Made by a program: the position numbers and the translations under genes
The notes under the pieces: generated by a model
Seen by the model: the letters and a program-made list of their open reading frames with translations, nothing else
Databases searched by the model: none
What the model was told of the DNA's origin: nothing
Origin: Dolomedes plantarius
Taxonomy: Eukaryota; Arthropoda; Arachnida; Araneae; Dolomedidae
DNA length: 64,000 nt
Assembly (NCBI GenBank): GCA_907164885.2
Contig: OU015490.1
Coordinates: forward strand, 241,746,449-241,810,448
Reading direction: 5' to 3'
Shown: in pieces, positions 33,000 to 45,215 of the stretch
Layout: every line of letters begins with the position of its first letter
Position numbering within the stretch: position 1 is the stretch's first letter

Positions 33000-35137
33000 T
33001 AATTTAACTTAAATAGCTAACTCTATATATTTCCAAACGGGACATTAATTAGTCTATGTGTATGCTGCTAAAGAGTTTAGGATATTTCTAAGCTCTTATC
33101 TTAAATCTATTCGTTTATCGCATTAGCATATTAGATACAGAGGACTATGAAACAAGCTATTTCCTATATGTAAGATACTATTCCCTATTTCTGTATAATA
33201 TCTAGCATTAACTGAAAACATAAACCAGTAGCTTAAAAGATGTGCAGTTTAGTTCAGGCATAATAATGTTATGAGACTTTTCGTTTTGACTTTTCAACTT
33301 AACATTTGTCTAAACATTTCTGCCATTCGGTTATTTCTCATAAGCTTTTGATTTCAAACTAAAGCTATGAAGTGTATTGTTAGCTGCCAGGCCTTTTTGC
33401 AGAATGTAAATCGTGCTTTGATTTTGTACATATTTGGATTGACACCCCGAATTGGGCCGTAGGGTACCGCTAACGATCACTCCACGGAACTCTATTTTTC
33501 AATGTTATAAGAGTTTTATTGTTCTCGCTTAGCTCTTACAGAAAACAATTAAACTCTACAAAATGCGGTACCCATTATAAAAAGGGGAAATATCGGAAGA
33601 TCAAAAAGATAAAAAAAAAAATCACTAAGATGGGGGAAAGCATATTCTGTCTTTACCAATTTATCTTCAGTGTCTTTTATGCAAATATAGCAATAGCTAC
33701 ATGTATAACGCAGACCAATAAAACTGTTATCGATTTGATGATTAATGTATAGCTACAGAGACAGCAATGGGTTAGCACATAAACTGATAGTAAATCGCCT
33801 TATAATTTAACTAATTTTTTTACACAAAGTTCTCGTTTGGAAGGGTATTTTTTTAAACACGTATTAAAGTACACGTATTGAAGACGTATTTCAGTGCAGA
33901 AGTATTTTGCAGTCCTTCCTAAAATCTTGCAGTCCTTCCTAAAATCTTGAGGTTTCATTGATATTCCGTTTTCAGCAAAACCAAAAACTATGATGGAAAC
34001 GAGGAAAATTCTTATGCATCAGGTTTAAAGAAAGTAGTCTCTCTTAATAAAAAAGGGTTTATTTTATAAGCTGTAAGTTGAGCACCATAAATTCAAATTT
34101 TACGTTTTTCCCCTGAAAGCAACACGATGGAAATGAGTTTGTATAATAGCTCATATGAATTGACCCATTCACAAGCAAAATCGGTTCAGTGTGATCTATC
34201 CGCAAGCGAAATTCACTTTTAAAAATTTTTAGTGTCAGAGCACTTGATTAATCCCTTACTTTTTACTTTCATAGTAATTTTCCCAAATGATTACCACCCA
34301 ATGACAAGGTTTCTTTTGACCGTCGAATAAGTACCTGTTTTCAGAAGCCAATCAAGTTAATCCCGCACTCGAACGTAAATCGTTGCAATAATGCCATTCA
34401 AACGCAGTAGGAAGTATGATTACTTCAGAATAACGGTAAATCATTTAGTGTTGTTTCATCAGAAAAAAGGTAAAATAAAATCAGTTACCGTGTAACTGCA
34501 GAAGTAACTCATTCTGAATTATTTAAATTTCTTTTCTGTAGTAAAAATGCAATTTGAAGACTTATTTGGATGTTATTACATTTTTGCACTTGCCAAATGA
34601 ATAGAGTCCCTTCGTAACGAAAAAATTGTAATAACGATTATTTTAAGGTTATTCTGTCTTGTAGTTTATATCTGACGACATATAAAATCTGTATCTGCAA
34701 CAGAATATTCTACAATATTTATTAGAATTTATACTTTCAGAGGAATTTCTCAAAACAATGCATATTATTTTATCACTATTCTCAACTTTTTGTTTTATGT
34801 ACTTGATTTGCAAGTGAGCGGCCCTATTGTTAAACTGGATATGAAGTAAAACATAATGGAAAGAACACTTTCAAGTTGTTTTACATCCTGGTTGTTTTAC
34901 TTCGAAGTAAAACATTCCTGGAAAACCCATTACGAAAAACATACCTTCAAAATCGAGGTGAAAGTACTACCTGGGATAATTTCTGTAAATTTGAGTTGAT
35001 TATTCACATAATAAAAGGTTTGTTTTGAAAAGAGTCATCTTCACTTTTCTGTAAATGAATGGTAACTATTTCTCTTATCGAAACAAAATGGTTTTCGTCA
35101 AAAATACTGCTTTGCTAAACAGTATTCTTTGCTCAGT
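33000..35137. other. X2 downstream flank, no gene recognised
   Basis: Aligns with 3811-5936 after X1. It includes a small local duplication (about 33901-33950, 'cagtccttcctaaaatctt' twice) absent from the X1 copy. No conserved reading frame. Confidence 0.6.
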
Positions 35138-35145
35138 GCTTAGAG

Positions 35146-36034
35146 GAGCGGTTCCCAAAGTGTGTGACGCGCATTCTGGGGTGCCGCGAAGTGCCTATGA
35201 TCTCCAATCTAATCTATTGCTAAGGGCCATTCCGATATAACTCCAAAAGACCTCTGTATTGCAGAAGTACATGGTCTGTAGTGGAGAAAAGGTTTCACAT
35301 AGCATGCTGACAGTTTTCGCAGAGCACCTATCACAACGAACTGACTGGTTCGCAAAGTACTTCGCAGAAGACCAAACCGAAGAGTTTGCATGGATCTACG
35401 ATCCATTCAAAGTGGAAGCTCCAAAAGAATTCACTTCACAAGAGGAAGAAAATCTAATTGATCTATCGAGTGACAAAAGCCTGAAAGCGAAATTCGCTTG
35501 CTTGGGTTTGACGGAGATTTGGATATCTATAAAAAAAAAATTGAGTATCCCATTCTAAGTGCAACAGCTGTAAGAGTTCTCATTCCCTTTGCAACTTCAT
35601 ATCTGTACGAAGCTGGGTTTTTAGTTGCTGTTACAAAGAGAGAATTTAGTTCGAAAATTACTGTCAAAAAAGAAAGAGTAGCTGTATCAAGATTTATTCC
35701 GTGATTCGAACAATTGTGCAGTGAGAATCAGCCCCTCTCCCCATCACACTAAAACTAAACACACATATTCCAAGAGTATTTGGAAGGTAATATTTTTAAT
35801 TTTATCAATGTGTTTCCCTTTTAATTACAATTAAAGTACTTGCGTGATTTTTAAACACAAGTCTTATTAATTTATTAATGTTCTTACCACTTACTTCTCT
35901 AATTTCTTCTTCACAGTCGTACAAATATGAAATATATATATATATATGTATTATGCATAATATATATAATAATAATACACCATAGATATTATATGAGGAG
36001 GGTGCCACGACTTGGATAAGTTTGGGAACCCCTG
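35146..36034 (+). mobile_element. hAT remnant downstream of X2 with perfect 8-bp duplication
   Basis: gcttagag flanks both ends (35138-35145, 36035-36042). Ends read GAGCGGTTCCCAAAGTGTG and, in reverse, CAGGGGTTCCCAAACTTATC. It is the same insertion as 5945-6854, here with a cleaner duplication. Confidence 0.85.
35259..35704 (+). pseudogene. hAT transposase C-terminal fragment
   Basis: The first frame reads FAEHLSQRTDWFAKYFAEDQ and KFACLGLTEIWISIKKK. The second (to 35704) reads TAVRVLIPFATSYLYEAGFL and KKERVAVSRFIP, then a stop. The shift falls in the A-run at about 35531-35540. The 'IPFATSYLYEAGF' block is the hallmark of ZBED5/SCAND3-like hAT C-termini. Upstream domains are missing, so this is a shared fossil and not a gene. 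Confidence 0.78.
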
Positions 36035-36175
36035 GCTTAGAGTGTTGGTAAATTTTGTATTTAAATAAAATCAGTAATGAGACGTAACCAACATCGTCAG
36101 AAATAATCCCTTTGAGTGCTATTGTAGTATAGAGGACCACATTTCACAAAAAGGAAAAAGTGCATTTTATTCAGA

Positions 36176-38140
36176 CTGAAAATTCAGAATTAAATTCATA
36201 GGACACCTGGAGAAAGTTAATGAGAAAGCTTTAAAACTATTCTATAAACTGTATGCAATTTCTAAAAAATCCTGGGGCATAAAGACGGAAATTACTAAAG
36301 AATTGTATAGAATTGTAGTTGCAAAATAATACTCTATGCAGCCGAGGTTTGGTATGATGATTTAGAAATTATTAAAAGAAAGCTCTTGCAAATTCAAAGA
36401 CCATATCTGCTTTTCATGACGAAATGTCATAGAACTACTTCTACAGACGCACTTAACATTTTGGCGGGATTCGTTCCTTTACACCTGAAGGCCAAATCGG
36501 CGAAACAATTATACAGGCTATACGATTATAAGGAAGAAATTGAAATAAATGGAAATAAATATAATGGGAAACAACAGGATAACTAGGGAAAGGAAAATTA
36601 GAAACTTTGATGACTTAATAAGTTTTCATTGGACTTACGATTTAGACCCCAAAATAAATATAAAAATCTTTACGGACGGTTCTAAAAAGGATGAAAGAGC
36701 TGGGGCTGGGGTAGTTATTTAGGAAGATAGTAAAGAAATTGAGAAAATTGGGAAAAATTGGACCAAATTCTTAGTTCGTGATTAGTAAAAATATAAAAGA
36801 TTGTGATATATACACTGATTCACGCAGTGCCCTTGAAGCGTTGAAAGCACTAAATTTTAAAGGCGAAATAATGGATGATATTAAACATAAAATTAAAGAC
36901 AGTAACATTCATGTGGTCTTCCACTGGGTCAAGGCTCACACTGGTATTATGGAAAACGAAGAAGCTGACTGAACTGCGAAGGAGGCTACAGAATTATACA
37001 CAATAAACTTCTCATATAAATGGACAAAGAATAAAATTAGAAAGTTACTGCATAAAGAAGAGATGATTAGTGAATGGCAGCATATCTGGAACACGAGTAC
37101 CACAGGCAGAAGGGTAAAAGAAATATTTAAAGAAGTAAAGATACATAGAATAAGTGCTGACTTCTATTTAAATCAAGCTATAACAGGTCACAGCTCTTTC
37201 GGGAGATATCAGAACAAATTTCACAATAAAACTAATATTTCTCCTTGCCAGGCTATTCAAACCGCTGATCATTGTTTATTCGATTGTCCAATATTTACAA
37301 AATATAGGGTTCACTTACCTTTGGGCTACGAGAACTGGTCGAAGGAGAAATTCTTCGGTGATTTCTATTGCAAAAAAAAAAAAATTATTTCTAAAGTTGT
37401 ATCTGATTTAATGGATCAACATCTTCCTTTTGCTTAGTTTGGCAGCTAATGCCTTTGCTTGTTTGTGCACATAACTATTTCTTATCGTTTCTGTTTTGTT
37501 GTGTATTTTGTACAAATAATAACGCAATTCTTTTTTTATATATTTTATTATATTCTAATTTAGTGCTATATTGTGTTATTTATTGAATAGTGAATATATT
37601 ATTCCAATGTATATTTGTGTAAATTATATTATGTTTAAATGTGTAAACTATTGTTATATATTTGATTTAGTGTAAATGTAATTGTGAATACTGTTCAAAC
37701 TGGGTTCTATAATGGCCATGGGTTTCTATTCTGGTTGAGGCATAGCAGCTTTGTACTACTGCCAGTATATGTTATTGTTAGATATTTTAATACTTATGCT
37801 AATTTAATTTTTTTAGGTCCAGGCAGTTAGCCTTGGACTGTTGGTGTTAGTGCAATGGTTAGTTAATTCATTTCTTGTGTTAATTTTATTAATTTTGGTC
37901 CTGGTAGTTCACCACGGACGGTTCGATTGTATATTTATAATTATGTATCTTGTAACTCTGTAACAAGTTTGTTATTTTAAAAAAAATTGGGCTAGGTCCT
38001 AATGGAACCTGGTGCAGTTTTTTCTTTTGTGCGCCTTGTCCTGCGAGTCCTTTCGGGCCGGCGGGATTACTGTGGCTAGGCTGGTTCCCTGTTAAATCTT
38101 GGCCGATACGCGAAAGCAGAGGGGGCCTTGGAGATTAGAA
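36176..38140 (+). mobile_element. 5'-truncated I/R1-like non-LTR retrotransposon
   Basis: The 9-bp duplication ttattcaga lies at 36167-36175 and 38141-38149. The empty counterpart is at about 6980-6995. It starts inside the RT thumb and continues through RNase H and a cysteine/histidine-rich tail. About 700 bp of 3' UTR follows, the last part GC-richer than its surroundings. Confidence 0.82.
36190..37437 (+). pseudogene. Non-LTR RT C-terminus with RNase H domain (broken)
   Basis: Pieces in order are FIGHLEKVNEKALKLFYKL (RT thumb), TKCHRTTSTDALNILAGFVP, then an RNase H domain: KIFTDGSKKDERAGAGVV (first Asp), IYTDSRSALEALKAL (later Asp) and VVFHWVKAHTGIMENEEAD. The tail (37063-37437) has SFGRYQNKF and ADHCLFDCPIF, the CCHC-like end usual after RNase H in these elements. 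Stops at about 36720, 36785 and 36970 break the frame. An RNase H after the RT excludes Jockey and fits I, R1 or related clades. Confidence 0.78.
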
Positions 38141-38472
38141 TTATTCAGAATGCAAGATTTTGTCTTCTCTGGTAGTGTAGTGTAATTCAGACAGCTTTGA
38201 TCTCATCGCTTCATTGGTCAAATGTTTGGGTCATTTTGAAAATAAACTATTATGCAGTCACTGTGCCGGCGGGATTACTGTGGCGAGGCTGGTTCCCTGT
38301 TAAATCTTGGCCGATACGCGAAAGCAGAGGGGGCCTTGGAGATTAGAATTATTCAGAATGCAAGATTTTGTCTTCTCTGGTAGTGTAGTGTAATTCAGAC
38401 AGCTTTGATCTCATCGCTTCATTGGTCAAATGTTTGGGTCATTTTGAAAATAAACTATTATGCAGTCACTGT
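38057..38472. repeat. Two near-identical 208-bp tandem copies across the retrotransposon end
   Basis: Units 38057-38264 and 38265-38472 both begin gccggcgggattactgtggc. They contain the last 84 bp of the I/R1-like element, its target duplication and about 115 bp of host flank. I noticed one base difference (ctagg against cgagg). It is the most recent rearrangement that I can see here. Confidence 0.88.
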
Positions 38473-39176
38473 AAGAGTAGTTATATTGGACAATGCTTCA
38501 ATAAGCATGAAGGCTAAAATTTTCAGAATTTATATTTTTTTTTGTCTGAATCTTGTAAAACATAATTTTTAATAAAGATAATATTAAAATAATCTGTGTC
38601 ATTACACTCTCATAACTCTGATTAACATTAAAGAAATACAAAAGATTTGAACACTGGATATCGTTACCATAAGACAAGCTCTGCAGTACAGTCATTTGGA
38701 AAGCGAAATTTTTTACACTTGAAACTTATTGAAGGTAAGAATAATGCTTACAACGATCCAAAGTATCAATAAATGAAAAAAGAAAGTATAACTTTTTTTT
38801 CTTAAATCTTTATCATGAAACAGCGAGATGTCATTTTATTAGACGACCAAGATTGATAAAATCGTGTGCCTCAGTCTGGAGACTTGATAATTTCCAACTT
38901 GTTGAAATGACACTATACGGAAATGCTGTTCTATGCTCATAAATAAAACATTCTTTTTGTTTACTGCTGCCTCTGATGGCCCATATCATTGGGCACTTTT
39001 TCAAGTCCCCCCCCCCTTCCCGTTTATATGCCGACATTCTACGAACACACTTTAAATTATACTTTTTTGGTAAGTTAAAATGTACAGCTGTTGGCCCTTG
39101 GGCTGATAGCATTACAAACTCTGATCTCTGAAGGAGGAAATATATATTTTGCAAAGGCATTTTGAGCGACTTGCCC
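38473..39176. other. Linker DNA between X2 and Y2, no gene recognised
   Basis: Matches 7110-7555 and 9180-9926. It includes the uninterrupted version of the BEL target ('gctgatagcattacaaactc' at about 39102-39121). Confidence 0.6.
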
Positions 39177-39184
39177 GAGTGACT

Positions 39185-41314
39185 CGGACAAAATTGAGAC
39201 CTTGGCAGATAACTACGAAAATCAGTTCTCCCCCCACCATAATGTCATTTGCCGAAACACTATTGATAAAGTTGACGACATTCTCAGACAATTTTATAAC
39301 AATAGGCTGTCATCTATCAATAACGAACCTCTTGAACCCACCACCCCTGCTGAAATTCAAAATTCTATCATCTCGCTTCCTAATAATAAAGTACCTGGAA
39401 TTGATAACATAACTAATTCTGCTATAAAAAACTTACCTATAAATTACGTTAACATTTTATGTGAGCTCACCAATAAAATTTTCGAATTTAAGTACTTTCC
39501 AATAGTATGGAAAACTGCGATAATTATACCGATTCGGAAACCTAGCGAGGATCCCTCCATTCCAAAAAATCATCGTTCCATTAGTTTACTGTCCTCTCTT
39601 AGCAAGCTGGTTGAACATATACTGTGTGAAAAGAATTAACAAGTTCTTGAATGATAACAATGTCATTATTAATGCACAATTTATCTTTAGAGCCCAACAT
39701 TCCACTACGAATCAGCTACTCAGAGTAACGGAATACATCCATGATGGATTCCAGATTCGGATGCAGACTGGCGCAATTCTCTTCGACATAGAAAAAGCAT
39801 TCGACCGCGTATGGCATAGCGCACTAATTTATAAACTAATTAAGCTTAAAATACCATCTGCTATTATTCACCTAATTCGCTCTTATCTTCTTAACAGAAC
39901 CTTTAAAGTTCGCCACACACAATCAATTTCCTCACTTCATAACATAAATGCTGGAGTTCCTCAGGGCTCCAAGTTAGGACATGTTTTATTTAATATATTT
40001 ATTAATGATATCCCACATTCTCCACACACTACACTAGGCATGTTTGCGGACGACACGGCAATCTTAGCGAAGCATCGCAATACTAAATATATGCACAAGC
40101 AACTCCAAAGGCATGTTGACATTCTTGAACGTTGGTTCGAACGGTGGAGAATTAAACTAAATCCTGCTAAAACGAAAGCCATATTTTTTAGCTATAACAG
40201 GATTCCACCTCCACCGGTCACAGTATGTGGTCATCTGGTACACTTTGAGAGAGAGGGGAAATACCTTGGTGTTTACTTGGACAGCAGGCTAACCTGGAGA
40301 AAAAATATAGAATACATTATTAGAAGGCTCTTTATGGCACGTAGGGATATCGCACACCTCTTGTATCAGAACCAAATGAGTATTGATAATAAACTTTTAT
40401 TGTATAAGACCGTGCTTTGCCCAATTCTGATGTATGCTGTTCCGGTTTGGGGCTCAGCAACTGACACTCATATCCAGAGACTGCAAACTATGCAAAACAA
40501 GACTCTTCGTGGTATCAGAAAGGCGCCATGGTACCTTCGTAACGCTTTTATTCATAGGGATCTGTTTATTTAACCAATCCGGCATCATATTAAAGATCTG
40601 GCTACGAACTTTTACCATAGGATATACTCAATTAATAACGAAGAACTTGCTAACCTGCTTGATTATGATCTTAGGGAGTGCTTTAGGCGCCCGAAGGTTA
40701 CTTTGGTTATGAACCCCGGCCTTGTTCCTGTTCGTTAATTCCTTTCCTTATAAAAATTCAAAATTACAATTACCCGGCTACTTGTGGTTTCTGACCTGTC
40801 TTTCTTTTTCGATCGTTCCTCTTTCTACCATGCGATTCCCCCTCGGACCAGCTGTTTGCTGGAGAAGGGGATTGATAACCTATTCCCGAAATTCCGATCC
40901 TCCTTGCTTTCCTCTTTGATTTCGCTACTCGCACCTTACGGACTTCGGACCTACCTCCCTTTTGTGTAACTTCCACTAACTTGCTTTTTTTTATTCTAAT
41001 CATATTCCAATTTTTTTATTTTATTATTATTATTACTATTATTATTTATTTATATAATATCTTGTTTCACCCCTTGTTTAAATTCTCCATTATCATTTAA
41101 GTTAGCCATGCCACATTGGTTACTCGCATTCGTCCTAGTTAATTAGTTGATTTTTCAACTAATTAAATTATTCTTTCTCCCTCATTCATTGTCAACACTA
41201 TTTGTAAACTTGAAAAGGGTTAATCTTATGTCACATACTAACCTTGATACTGAGGATAAGGAGCTCTTGCTCCCTGGTGCCTCTATAGTGTCTTATGTCA
41301 ATGTCAATGTTAAT
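39185..41314 (+). mobile_element. 5'-truncated Jockey-like non-LTR retrotransposon
   Basis: The 8-bp duplication gagtgact is at 39177-39184 and 41315-41322. Flanks rejoin the linker sequence seen at about 7560 and 19030. It starts just before the RT and ends in a short direct repeat (tcaatgtcaatgttaat) rather than a poly(A). The endonuclease is missing. Its RT differs clearly from the minus-strand Jockey-like family at 25-28 kb. Confidence 0.82.
39202..40740 (+). pseudogene. Jockey-like reverse transcriptase, one frameshift and one stop
   Basis: The first frame (to about 39635) covers the RT N-terminus: NNKVPGIDNITNSAIKNLP, WKTAIIIPIRKPSEDPS, NHRSISLLSSLSKL. The second (about 39635-40573) covers the palm: AILFDIEKAFDRVWH (first Asp), NAGVPQGSKLGHVLFNIFIN, MFADDTAILAKH (catalytic DD) and GKYLGVYLDSRLTW, then RKAPWYLRNAFIHRDLF. 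The join is a one-base shift in the A-run at about 39632. The stop at 40571-40573 is followed in phase by another 54 codons ending NPGLVPVR, so it is premature. With only two lesions this is the best-preserved non-LTR RT here. Confidence 0.87.
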
Positions 41315-41322
41315 GAGTGACT

Positions 41323-42066
41323 TGTCGTTCGCCTCAAAATTCATGATCTGGCTCAGCTAATTTTAGATTCAAAATTTTTAGTTCCTATTATTTTCATTGC
41401 GACTGGAGGATGAAGTGGGGCACGTTCCGTCCTGCTACATACTCCTTAAACCCATTACTTTACATTACCAATAAACCACTGACGTCGTATAATGGTTAAC
41501 TTCGCGCGCCTCCCTTTAGTGGGCTCGTGTTTGAACCATTGCTACAGCATGGATGTCACTGCGGTGTCCCCTCACAAGGAGCAATTCTGTTTCGCCTGTG
41601 TGAAGTTTCTGTAATAAATTAACCAGCGAATTGAAAGTTGGGATTTGGTAATGTCCAGAGGGCAAAATGTTCAAAGCTTTGAAACAAAACTTTGTGTATA
41701 CAAAAATTAATGTGTTTGTTGAGTTCAAATGTTGCGATTAAGGTATGAGAACTTGAGACCTCAAAGTCCTGAAGCAAGGATAAAACATCTCACGAGAATG
41801 GCGTCATCATGACGAGTATATCAGTTTAATAGCAACGTTCATTGTTAGAAACCAAAAGTATTCGTAAGAATGATGCTGTTTTAAAAGTAAGAATTGATGT
41901 CCCCTCATCTCTTGTGTTTGACGATGGGATTTTACTGTGTGCAACGAAACGTTCTACTCATGTAGAGTTTTTAAAATCCTTTATTGCTGGACCTTTAAGT
42001 AGCATGATTATGGCTACAAAAACACGTCCGTAGGACGAATGGAAAGAAAATCATTATATTGTAATA

Positions 42067-42155
<89 letters not shown>

Positions 42156-42403
42156 GAATGATCTCATTGGTCGTTTTAATTTTAAAAAAATATATCTTGA
42201 TTTTTCATTGGGATTAAGTAAACTTTTTTAGAATTTGAATTTGAATAAGATAAATATAAGGGTATTAATTAATTTTGTTGCTCATTTTTTCGCAAAAGGT
42301 GTATAAATTGCTTTTCAGAGCAAAATTATTAGAGGAATAATTTCTTTTAGGTATTAAATATTCATGAGGAAAGGAAACGCTTTGGAGCATGCGCTGAAAT
42401 TTG
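41323..42403. other. Y2 upstream flank with a long (TA)n tract
   Basis: Homologous to 18966-19775. The AT dinucleotide run at about 42071-42154 is far longer than the equivalent in Y1. A 63-codon frame at 41842-42033 falls in the part that Y1 lacks and has no other support, so it is not called. Confidence 0.55.
42071..42154. repeat. (TA)n microsatellite
   Basis: About 42 uninterrupted TA units, roughly 250 bp upstream of the Y2 TATA box. Confidence 0.95.
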
Positions 42404-42411
42404 TATAAATA
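42404..42411 (+). promoter_or_regulatory. TATA box of gene Y2
   Basis: TATAAATA, followed 10 bp later by TTCACT at 42421-42426 as the likely initiator. The Y1 equivalent is mutated to TCTAAATA. Confidence 0.6.
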
Positions 42412-42422
42412 TTTGCTTTGTT

Positions 42423-42495
42423 CACTCTCTTATTGCTATCATATCTGTGAGTGTTTTTGATTCGATTTGGTCTTATTATTACTTTGTATTCGAAG
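42423..42495 (+). other. Gene Y2 exon 1 (non-coding), predicted
   Basis: Ends GAAG|GTAAGA at 42495/42496, a good donor. The intron to the acceptor at 48126 is 5.6 kb, three times the Y1 intron, because of a repeat of its 3' part and several insertions. It has an earlier duplicate acceptor at 47490-47491. Confidence 0.5.
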
Positions 42496-42768
42496 GTAAG
42501 ATCTATTTTCTTTTACAGTAAGTAATCACCGGATTTCCATTGCAGTGTATGAAGAGGAAATTTTCATTAAAACGCAACCTTATATTTTAATGATTTTAGA
42601 TGCTTGTGAATTGTCGTCATATAAGTGTAAATATTTGATTCGTTTATAATTAGTTCTTATAACCCCAAACCAGAAGTTTCATAATACTCAGCATGAAATT
42701 TGTAGAATTTAAAGAGGGAAAAATACTAATTTTTAATGCAGAATAAATTCATGAGCAATTATCTATAT

Positions 42769-43140
42769 CAGTGGTTCTCAGTCTTGTGCCCAGCAATATT
42801 TTAATTCTTTTTACAAATCTTATATTCCCAAAATTAGCTAATTGAGTTCAGAGTAAAAAAATCTTGTTAAACTTATAAAGAATTTATAAGTATACCCATC
42901 TATACTTCTTTAAATTTCCATGCATCTACTTATAAATATTTTTGATTTTTTTTGCATTCCTTTTTTTATTTTTCATAACATAACCATTGTAATACTAAAA
43001 GACTGGTAACTTACTGTTTAAATGAATATTAATTCTATTATGTAAATGATCACCGGTGACAGAAACGCCATTAGTTATGCCCGTCATGCTCTCTGAAAAC
43101 TCCGACATACTCTCGACCATAAAAAGGTTGAGAACCACTG
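42769..43140. mobile_element. hAT-type MITE in the Y2 intron
   Basis: CAGTGGTTCTCAGTC and, in reverse, CAGTGGTTCTCAACC ends. Flanks atctatat (42761-42768) and ctctacac (43141-43148) are a decayed 8-bp duplication. Same insertion as 20148-20549. Confidence 0.7.
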
Positions 43141-44623
43141 CTCTACACTATAGTTTATTTTGCAATCGAAAACTGATTGTGTATGTCTGGTAGTTCCGAA
43201 AGTTTTAATTTACTTATTAAGGTAATGTATCATAATCAAACTGAAATCATTGCATGCTGTTCTAACATCTGATGTTCAATGACATATATGAGCAAGTTCA
43301 AACCACTTGTAAAACTCATAGATATAGAGAACCTATAAAGTGAGAAATTACTTGCATGCGGGTTAAATGCCATAAATTGAGTAATATTCGTATAACTACA
43401 AATACGTAGTTATTTTTAGGTGATACTAATTTTTGGAGTTTTATTGGCATATTTTATTCACAGTAATTAGTGGTTACTCAAGATGCTAGAGTTCTCTAGT
43501 GACTTTTATTAGAAGTTAATTTTTATTTCTACTTCGACGGACAATAATCCCCCCCTAATTTTAAGAGTAATTTTAGCGGAAACCGGTGAAACCATCTTAT
43601 AGATCAGTATTTTGAACGATTGGGAATGTACCACTGCCAAATTTTTGAACTCTATATTGTTATATGTAGTAGTGTAAACATTTCAACAATGAATCTTGCT
43701 CTTAACTAGCTCTAAGTTTCATAGTAAAATTGTTAGAAAATATTGTTTATACTCTAAGTTTAGGCTCAATGCTGATGTGTATTAACCCTAATGTAATTCG
43801 CTCACCTCAAGGCTAACCATGGAGAGAACTTCTCTTATTTAGAACTACACAAAAGCTTATAATCCAACAAAAATAGTATTTTTAGACAGCTTGTACTTTT
43901 TGCACCTTGCAATAGGATTCCTTTTATACATTTCGTCAACCAAAGGAATTTATGACCGTTTAAATCTCGCTATACGAGATTCTCCCCCCCCCCCCGAATA
44001 CTTAAATTAAAAATAGTATTAAATCTCAAATACTTGAAGGTGTCTAATTTCTTTCTCTATTACGGAGTAAATTAAACTTTAAATCGAATCTTTAAATCAT
44101 TTGGCAGTTCTTGGACAAATTTTCTACATAGGTTAACATTAAAAAAGAGCGAATTCAATAGGATTACTACACTGCAACCTTAATGAGTAACACTTCATAA
44201 GTCTGAATAAAACATTCACTTAGAGGTTGGAGAGCCTTTAGGTAGTATCTAATTCTGCAGCCGTAATCACAATATCCAGCTTGACACTTCCATAACTAAA
44301 CTGATTTAATTTACATTCTCTTTTAAACTTTAGTATCTAATTCCGTTTTATTTCTTTGAATTGTGACTGCAAATTATTTGAAATTTAATATTCTCAATTT
44401 CGGATATTCTTGAAAGCTACTAAATATGCACTGTATTAAATTCATTATTTCAACATTTTGTGTTTATTCAAGGATTCAAAGTTAACCCGCGTACTGAGTT
44501 GAGAATAATTAAGTCAGTCGCTGAATAATATCAAAGATGTGTTACGCCCTCTTATCACCGGACAATAACGTGTTAATAACAGTTTGATGGTAGTTAAATT
44601 GTTGGTGACATGTGTCCAATTAA

Positions 44624-45211
44624 GGCCGTCCGCACACGGAGCAACTCGAAAGAAACTGATAACCGACTCCAATCACAAACCAGTCCGTGATGAGTCGTAA
44701 CCTATGCAATTGAATGGAGCCACGCACACGGTGCAACTGGTTACAAACCCGTCAGCAACGCGTTTGTAATCAGTCGCAGACAACTGAACGTGTCGACAGT
44801 CGCCAGTTTCTCTTGCGTTTGCGTGTTATTACACAATCTGTGTTACAGCCGCTCTTTTGGCAAGCTGCCGAAGGACGTACACGAGTCACGTGAATTCTGC
44901 CTAGCGATGAAATAAAATTCTAACGTTTTTTGTTGTATGGAATAGGTGCGCCCATACATACAGTCCATTTTTAAACGGTTGATCAAAGAAAATCTATTGT
45001 GACGATTTTTTAAAATTAATTTCTGATAATTTAACTAAAACTAATGCCCGGAATAATGTTCTTCCTTCCATGACAGGTCGCAAACTATTGATTTGAATCA
45101 CTTGAGTCGGCCCGTGTGCGGAGCCGCATCACTAACGAGTTTGCAACCGATAAGCAATTTTAGTCGACAACCAGTTGAGTTTCCTTTGAGTCACTCCGTG
45201 TGCGGACGGCC
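44624..45211. mobile_element. 588-bp MITE with TTAA target duplication (piggyBac-like)
   Basis: TTAA at 44620-44623 and 45212-45215. Both ends begin GGCCGTCCGCACACGGAG, with similarity extending about 35 bp. The core motif (gcacacgg, gtgtgcgg) recurs internally near both ends, as expected of binding sites. Locally GC-richer. No coding region. Confidence 0.8.
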
Positions 45212-45215
45212 TTAA

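Noticed and set aside
41842..42033. 63-codon frame upstream of Y2
   Set aside because: Located in DNA missing from the Y1 flank, unsupported by any motif or conservation.
42071..42154. (TA)n tract as a replication origin or scaffold site
   Set aside because: A plain microsatellite explains it. The Y1 equivalent is only about 22 bp.
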